Part shown: positions 25,255-32,588 of the stretch, one piece after another
Numbering within the stretch: position 1 is the stretch's first letter
How the letters are laid out: each line of letters starts with the position of its first letter
Origin: Echinicola vietnamensis DSM 17526
Lineage (GTDB): Bacteria; Bacteroidota; Bacteroidia; Cytophagales; Cyclobacteriaceae
Direction: 5' to 3'
Length of the DNA: 64,000 nt
Assembly (NCBI RefSeq): GCF_000325705.1
Contig: NC_019904.1
Span: 318,001-382,000 of the forward strand
The notes under the pieces: model-generated
Seen by the model: the letters and a program-made list of their open reading frames with translations, nothing else
Databases searched by the model: none
Told to the model about the DNA's origin: nothing
Position numbers and translations under genes: made by a program

Positions 25255-26832
25255 TTATTCTTTCAACTCAAAATATTTTTCCAGAGTGTTTAATGTAAAT
25301 ACTGATTTTACAAATATTTCTCCCAAAACTTCAATGTAATTACTATCTGTAATTACAAAATATTCAATAGCTTTTTTACAGTCCTTATTAGACTCGCTAA
25401 ATGTGTGAGCAATTAGTCCAGACCTTAAATTTTGAAGATTTCTTAAAAACACAAACATATCTGGAATATTCATTCCTTTTGACTCTAAAAACTTTTCAAA
25501 CTTTCCAATTCCTCGAATTTTTGAGTCCAAATCTAACCCTTTTGCTAATTCCTTCTCATTAAGTCTATCAATAGTCAGTTTTACTATTGTTAGAGTTTGT
25601 TCACAGAAAGCTTTAACGTTGTTTGTAGTTATTTTATGCAATGCAGTAAAAAGATGCTCTTCTGTTTTTGATAATGGTTTGTACAATTGCCAACCAAACT
25701 TTTCTTGCCATTTTTTATTGAAGCTTTTATACTTTGATTTAAAGAACAAGTCAACTGTTTCAGGTTGTTCTGCCCATTGACCTTCTATCATTGTTCTGTA
25801 ATAAGTTCTACTAATATTCATTCCCTCTTTTGGTGGAATATTATATTGTTTCCAATGAAGTTGTTCCTTTTCCGGAAGCATTCTCAAATTGGTAAGAAAG
25901 ACAGGAATGTATTCATCTACATTATTGTCTATTTTTAATCTAAAAAATTTCGAACCAACACTAAATCCATCAACTTGATATTTGTTTGGTTGATTGTAGT
26001 ATTTGTTTAAAACCTCTTTTTTGAAATAAGTAACTTTAAAATGATTGCCGTCTGTTTTTCCGCAATCTTCATAAATTAATTCCCCTTCGTCATCAATTCC
26101 GATTATAAAGCTTTCATTTTTTGATTCTCCAAAATCAAAATGTGATCTCTTTGAATTATTTGGTTTAATGAATACTTTTCCCATAATCCAACTTTGAGTT
26201 TTGTCGGATACATTGCGAATTAAATGACTATAAATAAAGTCGTTTTCTTTGATTAATTCATCCTTGTGTATGATGTTCCAATCTGAAGGGATTTCTTTTA
26301 GCAACCTCATAAAATCATAGCATACTACGAAGTTCATATCTCTCATTGTGATATATTCCCTCAAATAATTGATTTTTACTTTAATCAATTTTGGCTCAAT
26401 AATTAGAACTTCGTCTAATTCCCCATAATCGCTTACATAATAAAATGTACGGTTTTGTTTGTCATTTCCTTTTTCGTAAAGTCGAAAGTAGAGAACAAAT
26501 TCCTCGGCAACATCTATGTATTTTATTGAAGTTTCCTGTAATGAAAAGCTTTTGTAGAATAAAAAAGGTTCTAAACCTTCTTCGTCATTTGATTTATATG
26601 TGTTGTCTCCGTAAACAGATGGCTTTCCTTCACTTCCCATTGAAAGTGGCCAATTATAATCTTCACTATATTTCTCAACTTTGTCGTTTGATATTAGACA
26701 ACAATATATTCCAGCAGAATCGTCAAAGTCTTTAGAATCATCTTCATATATTTTCAGCCAACCGTTTTTGATTAAGAACTTGGATTCAATTTCTTTTTTT
26801 TTGTCCTCTAAAAGAAAATAATCTTTCTCCAT
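25255..26832 (-). CDS. Unrecognised 525-residue accessory protein with a candidate HEPN-like C-terminus
   Basis: I do not recognise the family. The protein is soluble-looking, rich in Lys, Asp, Glu, Tyr and Phe, without signal peptide or membrane helices. The first 330 residues look like mixed alpha-beta; the last 150 are helical and contain LRNLQNLRSGLIAHTFSES, where RSGLIAH has the R-x5-H spacing of HEPN ribonucleases (R-polar-x4-6-H), though the usual second residue is Asn, Asp or His. A role in defence or stress is only a guess from this motif and from its place in a cassette array beside DUF262 and toxin-antitoxin genes. AT-rich codon use unlike the chromosome around it. Confidence 0.7.
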   Translation of the reverse strand: MEKDYFLLEDKKKEIESKFLIKNGWLKIYEDDSKDFDDSAGIYCCLISNDKVEKYSEDYNWPLSMGSEGKPSVYGDNTYKSNDEEGLEPFLFYKSFSLQETSIKYIDVAEEFVLYFRLYEKGNDKQNRTFYYVSDYGELDEVLIIEPKLIKVKINYLREYITMRDMNFVVCYDFMRLLKEIPSDWNIIHKDELIKENDFIYSHLIRNVSDKTQSWIMGKVFIKPNNSKRSHFDFGESKNESFIIGIDDEGELIYEDCGKTDGNHFKVTYFKKEVLNKYYNQPNKYQVDGFSVGSKFFRLKIDNNVDEYIPVFLTNLRMLPEKEQLHWKQYNIPPKEGMNISRTYYRTMIEGQWAEQPETVDLFFKSKYKSFNKKWQEKFGWQLYKPLSKTEEHLFTALHKITTNNVKAFCEQTLTIVKLTIDRLNEKELAKGLDLDSKIRGIGKFEKFLESKGMNIPDMFVFLRNLQNLRSGLIAHTFSESNKDCKKAIEYFVITDSNYIEVLGEIFVKSVFTLNTLEKYFELKE

Positions 26833-26864
26833 TTTTTATTCGTGTAGATTGGTTTTCGCCTTGT

Positions 26865-27109
26865 GCCCAACGTCTTTATATACTCAATTTGAGTATATAT
26901 TCTATTGAATATTTTTCTGTTAAATTACTAATATTTAGATCGTTATTATTTAATAATTGGTCAAATGTACTTTTAATGTTTTACAATTTTTTGGTCGATA
27001 CAGGTGTATAATTATCGGTTTAGAACCTTAGCAATTCCGAGTGGTCTCCCCGAACTTATTTCGGGATAGGCAAATCCACCGTAATTGCGGTTATACATTG
27101 GTGTAACCA
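26865..27109 (-). other. attC-like site 4 (about 245 bp), after the DUF6624 gene
   Basis: Minus strand opens TGGTTACACCAATG just after the gene's stop, shares the GTATAA and GCAATTACGG pattern with sites 2 and 3, and ends ACGTTGGGC, where GTTGGGC fits GTTRRRY exactly. It is longer than the others and contains a perfect 10-bp-arm palindrome (26877-26899, TATATACTCA and TGAGTATATA) and a small hairpin CCCGAA...TTCGGG near 27049. It may be a composite of an attC site and extra AT-rich spacer. No gene is seen in this 280-bp gap. Confidence 0.55.
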
Positions 27110-27112
27110 GCT

Positions 27113-27802
27113 TTATAGATCATTTAATTCGTTAATTTGATATAACTTAAATTCAACATCCATATCTTTTAAATATTCTTCAAGGCTTTTTTTAAATCCA
27201 ACTTGTTTTCTCCAAGTATCTATTGAGTCAGCGTTTTTAATAGGCCAAAGAAAATAAATCCATTCTCCTTTTTTATTGGCTTTTCCTTTTATTTGAGTCC
27301 CATAAATCTGTTCAAGCCCTTGTTCCATTAAGTTTCTATCTTCCATCATTGCCAAAGAAGTTTGAGTTATGTCCCCATTTTCTGCTGCTTTTCTAATTAT
27401 TGGAAGATACTTGCTTATTTTATCTGAATGCTGAATTACATAAAAAACAGCTTTGCTAGCGGGTTCACCAACTGTAGATTTACTGGGATACCCATATTTG
27501 CTGATAATACTTTCTATTTCTAAAATATTAATGCTGTCAATTTTACGCATTAAATCAAATTTTTTATTTCCATCAATATCTGATTCTTTTAAGTTCATTT
27601 GGGTTAGCAATTCAGCTTTTCTCTCCTCAGATAAGCTTCCATTTACAATTTCTCTTATTCCTTGGTCTTTCAGTAAAATGTTTTCAAGATTAGCCTTTAG
27701 TTCAAGATTAATCTTATTTTCTACAGAATTATCTTTATCGCTTTTCTTACAAGAAATTAAGATTGTCAATAGCGTCAAGAAAACTATTTTAAAGCATTTC
27801 AT
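27113..27802 (-). CDS. DUF6624-like lipoprotein
   Basis: A 229-residue predicted lipoprotein: signal with lipobox (FLTLLTILISC, Cys near residue 18) from ATG 27802; a TTG three codons upstream is less likely. The body resembles DUF6624, a family of unknown function: SIISKYGYPSKSTVGEPASK, FYVIQHSDKISKYLP, AMMEDRNLMEQGLEQIYGTQ follow the family's KYG-P, QH-D and YGTQ pattern. No role can be assigned. It is the first cassette of the minus-strand array, and its AT-rich composition differs from neighbouring chromosomal genes. Its ends (TTGTAACCA and TGGTTACA) are complementary over 8 bp. Confidence 0.78.
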   Translation of the reverse strand: MKCFKIVFLTLLTILISCKKSDKDNSVENKINLELKANLENILLKDQGIREIVNGSLSEERKAELLTQMNLKESDIDGNKKFDLMRKIDSINILEIESIISKYGYPSKSTVGEPASKAVFYVIQHSDKISKYLPIIRKAAENGDITQTSLAMMEDRNLMEQGLEQIYGTQIKGKANKKGEWIYFLWPIKNADSIDTWRKQVGFKKSLEEYLKDMDVEFKLYQINELNDL

Positions 27803-27813
27803 TTTTTTCAAAT

Positions 27814-27823
27814 TGGTTACAAC
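27814..27823 (-). other. GTT core at the outer end of the cassette array
   Basis: Minus strand reads GTTGTAACCA, the presumed start of the first cassette. It pairs with TGGTTACA at 27102-27109 after the same cassette's gene. The sequence beyond it does not look like an attC site and could be an attI-like or original chromosomal target. Confidence 0.45.
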
Positions 27824-28276
27824 ACCTTTACATCCACCACATCCCGTTCATAAACGATGACTTCCGTTTGCAAACGGGTATTCTCGAAAATTAAGCTTTT
27901 GCTCACGTTTAAAAAATACCACAAAATGGGTATTTTTCTGGGGTATAGGAGATGGGCTGGAGATCTCATCGCCAAACGGCAGGCGTACCCGGTCGGTATA
28001 GGCCCTTGGATTACTGCTGCCCAAGAGCTGGTAGGTGCGAGGGTGGTTCATGAGTAGTAGTGTTTAGGATCAAAAAACTTTTTATCCCTTAATATAGCAC
28101 TTTTCTGGTTTTTAGCGGTTACCCTCCCCGATCAATCTAGGAAAATCGTTTTTGAACTATTAGTAGAGATGTCAGCCTGAGCGTAGTCGAAGGCTAGACG
28201 TTGGATCTCGACTCCCTGCCGGACAGGCAAGCGCTTGATCTGACCCTTTTTGCCTGAATTAAATAACTTCATGGGG
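27824..28276. other. Gap with small hairpins and a possible 50-codon frame
   Basis: No convincing gene. A minus-strand frame at 27817-27969 would encode 50 residues ending RDVVDVKVL, with its stop inside the cassette core; a second 67-residue frame (27848-28051) overlaps it. Palindromes seen: CCGTTTGCAAACGG at 27864-27877 and AAAAATACC...GGTATTTTT near 27912-27938. The latter may act as a weak bidirectional terminator. A near copy of the 3' end of the next gene lies at 28114-28137. Confidence 0.5.
28174..28195. repeat. REP-like motif AGCCT...AGGCT
   Basis: AGCCTGAGCGTAGTCGAAGG plus CT: the ends AGCCT and AGGCT pair. The core GAGCGTAGTCGA is a motif I know as recurrent in Bacteroidota intergenic DNA; only one copy is in this window. 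Confidence 0.5.
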
Positions 28277-29095
28277 TTAAAAGCGATTACCCTCCTTGAT
28301 CAATCCCTTTGCCCAGTCCTTTACCTTTTCGTTTGCGGTGACCACAAACTCTTGGCCCTTGGCGGCGGACTGGAAGTAAGTTGGGCGGAAGCTCTTGGGG
28401 GTGTGGTAGCTGATGGAAACGTTCCGGAAGCAATCGGGCAATTGCCAGCGGCTTTTGGAGAAGCCCGGCTTGGTCAGCTGCAGGCCAGGGTGTGCTTTCA
28501 GGACACCTCCTCCCGGCAGCTCCGGCAAAAAGTCCAGCCACTCGCTGGCCCGGTAAATCCTATTGTGCTTCGCCGCCCGAAACCGCTCCTGCGCATGGGG
28601 ATGGTAGCTGATTTCGGGACCATCATCCTCCAAGGGATCGATCACCTCCCCGACCTGCAAGTAGCCAAAGATCATGTGCACTTCCGGGGCATCCTTCCGA
28701 TAGGCCAGTCCTTGCTCCCCCCTTTCAGTCTGCCGAAAGGTCCCAAAAAACAGGAACAGGTCGCCTTTGCCCACCCCGCACTTTGCCAAGTGGCCCTGGG
28801 CGGCGCCGGTCTGTCCCAGCAATGGCCGCCATCCGGGAGTCCTGGGAAGTGCCTGGTCATCCAAGTCGGGATCCAAATGGCAGCAGCTTTTCCCGCGAAG
28901 GGGTGTGGAGGGACGAAGTCCTTGGATGATCGCCCCATAGGACTGACCACCATGCTGCAGTTCATCATAGGTCAAGGTATCCCGCGGCTCCGGGATGGGC
29001 AGACTCAGCAAGGTCCCATCCGGCAAAATCGGACTGGGCTGCCCTCCATACTGGGCATCGAAACCTTTTCTACTTAAAATTATGCGCAAAACCAC
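28277..29095 (-). CDS. Nucleotide modification associated domain 3 (Nmad3)-like protein
   Basis: The 272 residues open with IILSRKGFDAQYGGQPSPIL and LPDGTLLSLPIPE, which match Nmad3, a domain first defined by association with phage and bacterial DNA base-modification genes; its own activity is not established. The rest holds CCHLDPDLDD, FLFFGTFRQTE and PEVHMIFGYLQVGEVI. No start ATG exists in frame; GTG 29095 or TTG 29089 is likely. Composition resembles the core chromosome, unlike the AT-rich island beside it, and no modification enzymes are adjacent. A 275-residue antisense frame across it is taken as a shadow. Confidence 0.75.
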   Translation of the reverse strand: MVLRIILSRKGFDAQYGGQPSPILPDGTLLSLPIPEPRDTLTYDELQHGGQSYGAIIQGLRPSTPLRGKSCCHLDPDLDDQALPRTPGWRPLLGQTGAAQGHLAKCGVGKGDLFLFFGTFRQTERGEQGLAYRKDAPEVHMIFGYLQVGEVIDPLEDDGPEISYHPHAQERFRAAKHNRIYRASEWLDFLPELPGGGVLKAHPGLQLTKPGFSKSRWQLPDCFRNVSISYHTPKSFRPTYFQSAAKGQEFVVTANEKVKDWAKGLIKEGNRF

Positions 29096-29273
29096 CTTCG
29101 TTTGATCATAAAAGCCCTTCGCTCCACCACAAGGAGGCGATCACTGGCTACAATCGCCTGCGATGACGGCTTCCTTGGTCGGATTATAAACATTCTTGTT
29201 GATTACCCCCCGGCAAGGCCGTCGTTCATCAACAACGCCCGCACCGCACAAAAATCGGCCAGGGAAAGATTAT

Positions 29274-29367
29274 CTATTCTCAAAGTATTGAGTATCAAGA
29301 TTCAAGTATCAAGGCTCAAGACTCACATCTCACATCTCAATACTCAGGACTCAATACTCAAGACTAA
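29274..29367 (+). repeat. Degenerate short tandem repeat (CTCAAGA/CTCAATA units)
   Basis: Roughly 95 bp of variants of a 7-10 bp unit (TCAAGTATCAAG, ACTCAATACTCAAGAC). A similar tract at 31239-31340 lies on the other side of the M81 gene in the same orientation. Confidence 0.7.
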
Positions 29368-29370
29368 AGC

Positions 29371-30957
29371 CTACTCCTCATGCGACAACGGAACCAATTT
29401 TGCCGAAAGGTCCGGCCGCTCCATGCCCGGGTCAAAAGGAAACATGGGGCGTTTGATCCGCTCGTACTCCAAGCGCATCAGGTCTTGGTCCACTCCACCC
29501 GGGGTGAGCGCCAAAAGCCAATCCGCCCGCATATCGTACAGCTCGGGCACCAGGTAGCCTATTTTTACCACGACGATATCCGTCTGCTTGGGCTGCAATC
29601 CCAAGGCGGTAAAATCAGCTTCATGATGGTAAGGCTTTCTTTTTTTGGTCACGATGACGTTGACACTGCCACATTTGACCACCACTTCAGTTTCGGCATG
29701 GCGGTCTCCTTTTTTGATGGACTCCACGGATCCTTTGAGCATGATCGGGCCTTCATACCGGTCATCCACGGCTGCTCCCACGGGGGCTTCCACATGGCCG
29801 CCCACGCCCACTTTTTCGGCCGCCTCCACCAACTTCGGCCCAGGAATGGAGGCATAGATCACCGACGGGCCGTTGGCATCCTTGAACTCGGGCCGGTTTA
29901 AGATCTGGCGAAGGGTCCACGTCACATCCCCTGCTCCACCGGCCGTGGGATTGTCCCCGGAGTCGCTGATCATAAAGGGCTGCTCTTCACTGGCAATCGC
30001 CGAATCCAACGCTTCCGTTAGTGTGGCCGTCGGGGCGACAAATTCAAATTCATCCCTGACCGCCCAAAACTGCTCGGCAAGCTCTTCTGCCGTGGCGGTA
30101 ACCTTCTCCTCATCATCACCGGTGACCATGACCACCCCGTGGTTTCGTGGCTCATCTGCCCAAGCATAGCCGATCCAAATGGCGGCATCCACGATTCCCG
30201 TTTGATTGGCTGCCGGTGCCACCGCGGCATACAAGCTTTTGCCCGGCTCCACACGGGTACTGGTCTTTTCGCCCGGCAATAAAATGGGCACGGGCACATA
30301 GGCCTTGTATGCGGGCTTGCCTTTTCCGGATTCTATACGCGCCAGCAAATTGTCCATGGCACGCTTCTTCGACTCCAGTGCATCCTCATGGGGCGCCATG
30401 CGGTAACAGGTGATCAAATCAGAATGCTTGGCCAACCGCCACGACACATTGCCATGGAGGTCCATGGAGGTCGAAATGATGGGCTCCTTACCGATTACCT
30501 CGCGAATCCGCGTAATCATATCCCCTTCAGGATCATCCAGCCCCTGTACGCTCATGGCGCCGTGGATATCAAAGAACAACCCGTCATAGGGACCGTTTTC
30601 TTTCAGCATCTTCAAGGTCTTCTCCATCAATGATTCATACGCCTCTCTGCTGACGATCCCCCCGGGAATAGCCTTCCCGGTCAATGTAGGCACCCATTCG
30701 GCCCGCTGGCGGTTTTCGGATCCTGCGGCCATGAAGGGATAGTTGTCATAAATCTCCTCACCTGTCTTGGCATGGAAGGCGGGCGCTTCTGTCACGGCAG
30801 GGGAAAAAGTACTGGACTCAATCGCCAGCCCAGCAATGGCTATTCGAGGGAGGTTGACTTTCTCGGCCTGCTGCTCAGATGTACTGCTACAGCTTGAAAA
30901 CAGGGCCAAAAAACTTAATAAACTTGATGTCAATAGTAGGGTGAATGATTTTATCAT
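29371..30957 (-). CDS. M81-family metallopeptidase-like lipoprotein (MlrC-like)
   Basis: The 528 residues start with a lipoprotein signal (LLSFLALFSSC, Cys near 23) and then RIAIAGLAIESSTFSPAVTE, the opening of the MlrC/DUF1485 family. Other family features are YDGLFFDIHGAM with its DxHG, SMDLHGNVS, ITCYRMAPHEDALE and SDSGDNPTAGGAGD. MlrC of Sphingomonas acts late in microcystin breakdown and is assigned to peptidase family M81; many homologues have unknown substrates. Export to the envelope is inferred from the signal. It is monocistronic and bracketed by degenerate tandem repeats. Confidence 0.85.
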   Translation of the reverse strand: MIKSFTLLLTSSLLSFLALFSSCSSTSEQQAEKVNLPRIAIAGLAIESSTFSPAVTEAPAFHAKTGEEIYDNYPFMAAGSENRQRAEWVPTLTGKAIPGGIVSREAYESLMEKTLKMLKENGPYDGLFFDIHGAMSVQGLDDPEGDMITRIREVIGKEPIISTSMDLHGNVSWRLAKHSDLITCYRMAPHEDALESKKRAMDNLLARIESGKGKPAYKAYVPVPILLPGEKTSTRVEPGKSLYAAVAPAANQTGIVDAAIWIGYAWADEPRNHGVVMVTGDDEEKVTATAEELAEQFWAVRDEFEFVAPTATLTEALDSAIASEEQPFMISDSGDNPTAGGAGDVTWTLRQILNRPEFKDANGPSVIYASIPGPKLVEAAEKVGVGGHVEAPVGAAVDDRYEGPIMLKGSVESIKKGDRHAETEVVVKCGSVNVIVTKKRKPYHHEADFTALGLQPKQTDIVVVKIGYLVPELYDMRADWLLALTPGGVDQDLMRLEYERIKRPMFPFDPGMERPDLSAKLVPLSHEE

Positions 30958-31238
30958 AAATGCAATTAGGTTTTTTAATGATGTACAAACCTCCTGAAAC
31001 GATCGAAATCAGGCAGGTATTCACGAAATGCCTGCCATAGGGCTTGATAATGAAAGGGGCAGGCGTGTGATTAATTGGTGGTTATCTGTGGTTCTTGATG
31101 CGTCTGATGCAAACATCGATCAATTCATCCACCTAATTTAGGTAAAAAATTCCAACTTCAAAGTTTCCCGCGAGTACCCAAGCGCAGCTGAGAACAGGAA
31201 TCCCCCACCGCGCGCGCCCAATGACAGCCCTACACATA
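30958..31238. other. Intergenic upstream region of the M81 gene, no gene seen
   Basis: Includes AT-rich sequence next to the M81 start and GC-rich stretches near 31170-31215. No open frame or hairpin stands out. A repeat tract follows at 31239. Confidence 0.4.
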
Positions 31239-31340
31239 TCTCAAGTTCAAGTATCAAGAGGCAAGACGCAAGTATCGAGACTCTAGACTCAATATTCACG
31301 TCTCATATCTCAAGACTCAAGACTCAATACTCAAATCTCC
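31239..31340 (+). repeat. Degenerate short tandem repeat, second tract
   Basis: About 100 bp of related units (TCAAGTATCAAGAG, CTCAAGACTCAATACTC) ending just before the M48 gene stop at 31344. It resembles the tract at 29274-29367. Confidence 0.7.
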
Positions 31341-31343
31341 CTA

Positions 31344-32576
31344 CTAGTTTTCCAACTGCTCCAAGCGCTGCATCAGTGGGGGATGGGAATAATTGACGAA
31401 GACATGCAAGGGATGGGGATTGATCTGGGTGAGCGTCTTGACGGAGAGGGTCTTCAGGCCTTCGGCCAAAGGTTTTGCGGCATACGTTTCCTTTGCATAG
31501 CGGTCCGCCTCAAACTCATTCTTGCGGCTCAGCATGTTCATCCCAATGCCCAGCAAGGTCGAAATGGGCGAAAACAGCAATACAAACCCGATCAAATTGA
31601 GGTGGACCGCCACCCGTTCGCCGCCCAGGGCCAAGCTGATGGTCTCGCTATTGACAAAAAGGGAAAGCACAAACAGCATGACCCCAATTTGCAGGACACT
31701 GATGACCATGCTCTGGAGAATATGTTTCTTCTTATAGTGGCCGATCTCATGGGCCAGCACCGCCGTCAGCTCCTCGGTGGTATGTTGTGCGATCAAGGTA
31801 TCGTAAAGCACCACCTTTTTGCGCTTGCCCATGCCGGAAAAGAAAGCATTGGCCTTGGTGGAGCGGGTGCTGCCGTCAATGACAAACACATTGTCCAGGG
31901 AAAACCCGACCGATGACGCATAGGCCAGGATACTTTTCTTTAGCGGTCCTTCCTCCAGCGGGGTAAGCTTATTGAACAGGGGAAGGATCCACGAAGTGTA
32001 AAACAGGTTGATCAGCACCATAAAGAAGGCTGCCACCGCCCAAAAGTACCACCAAAACCCACTTCCCAAACCATTGATCAGCCAAAGCAGCAAGGCCAGC
32101 AGTCCACCGCCCAAGATGATGCCCAGGGCATATCCTTTCAGCTTATCCAGTACAAAGGTTTTCTTCGTCGTTTTATTGAACCCAAAATCGGCTTCAATCT
32201 TAAACGTATGGTAATAGTCAAACGGCAGGGAAAGCAAGTCGGAAGCCAAAAACAGGATGCCAAAAAACAACAGGGATTGCCAAAGGGGAGCTGCCACCCC
32301 AGTGCTTACCCAGGCATCCAACCAGCCAAAAACGCCCCATTGGAGGCAGGCCACCGTCACCAAAAAGGACAGCCCGCTCGTCAGGAGCCCAAAGCGGTAA
32401 TTGGTGCGTTGATAGTTTTTGGATTCTTGGAGTTTTTCCTGGCTCAAGTGACCGCGCAATGTGTCGGGCACTGGCGGCACCGGCTGCCGGACATTTAGCC
32501 AACTGGTCCATTTATCAAACAAAAAACCGGCTACGACCAAGCCGATCAGGAGGTATTTCAGTTGTTCTGCATTCAT
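31344..32576 (-). CDS. M48-family membrane metalloprotease (Ste24/CAAX protease-like)
   Basis: Integral-membrane zinc protease of 410 residues. Several hydrophobic segments precede the active site LAHEIGHYKKKH near 272-283 (HExxH), and EFEADRYAKE near 355 supplies the third zinc ligand. The N-terminal region with PVPPVPDTLRG and an AAPLWQSLLFFGILFLASD-like helix resembles the peptidase M48 N-terminal domain of Ste24 enzymes. Bacterial members are thought to act in membrane protein quality control; the substrate is unknown. The ATG at 32576 lies 12 bp after the PorP/SprF stop, so both may be cotranscribed. Confidence 0.93.
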   Translation of the reverse strand: MNAEQLKYLLIGLVVAGFLFDKWTSWLNVRQPVPPVPDTLRGHLSQEKLQESKNYQRTNYRFGLLTSGLSFLVTVACLQWGVFGWLDAWVSTGVAAPLWQSLLFFGILFLASDLLSLPFDYYHTFKIEADFGFNKTTKKTFVLDKLKGYALGIILGGGLLALLLWLINGLGSGFWWYFWAVAAFFMVLINLFYTSWILPLFNKLTPLEEGPLKKSILAYASSVGFSLDNVFVIDGSTRSTKANAFFSGMGKRKKVVLYDTLIAQHTTEELTAVLAHEIGHYKKKHILQSMVISVLQIGVMLFVLSLFVNSETISLALGGERVAVHLNLIGFVLLFSPISTLLGIGMNMLSRKNEFEADRYAKETYAAKPLAEGLKTLSVKTLTQINPHPLHVFVNYSHPPLMQRLEQLEN

Positions 32577-32588
32577 GCAGCAAAGCTA

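Noticed and set aside
27912..27938. Strong terminator at AAAAATACC...GGTATTTTT
   Set aside because: The stem has only four G-C-containing pairs in TACC/GGTA and is otherwise A-T; kept only as a weak possibility in the gap entry.
21674..28276. Integron integrase or transposase inside the island
   Set aside because: No tyrosine recombinase, DDE or HUH transposase motif appears in any frame, so the mobility enzyme must lie elsewhere or be lost.
28250..29077. 275-codon plus-strand frame opposite the Nmad3-like gene
   Set aside because: The minus-strand product has a clear domain opening. The plus frame has no recognisable motif, though the minus gene's non-ATG start made this worth checking.
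29274..31340. CRISPR-like array in the CTCAAGA tracts
   Set aside because: Units are 7-10 bp, degenerate and without spacers of regular length; no cas genes are near.
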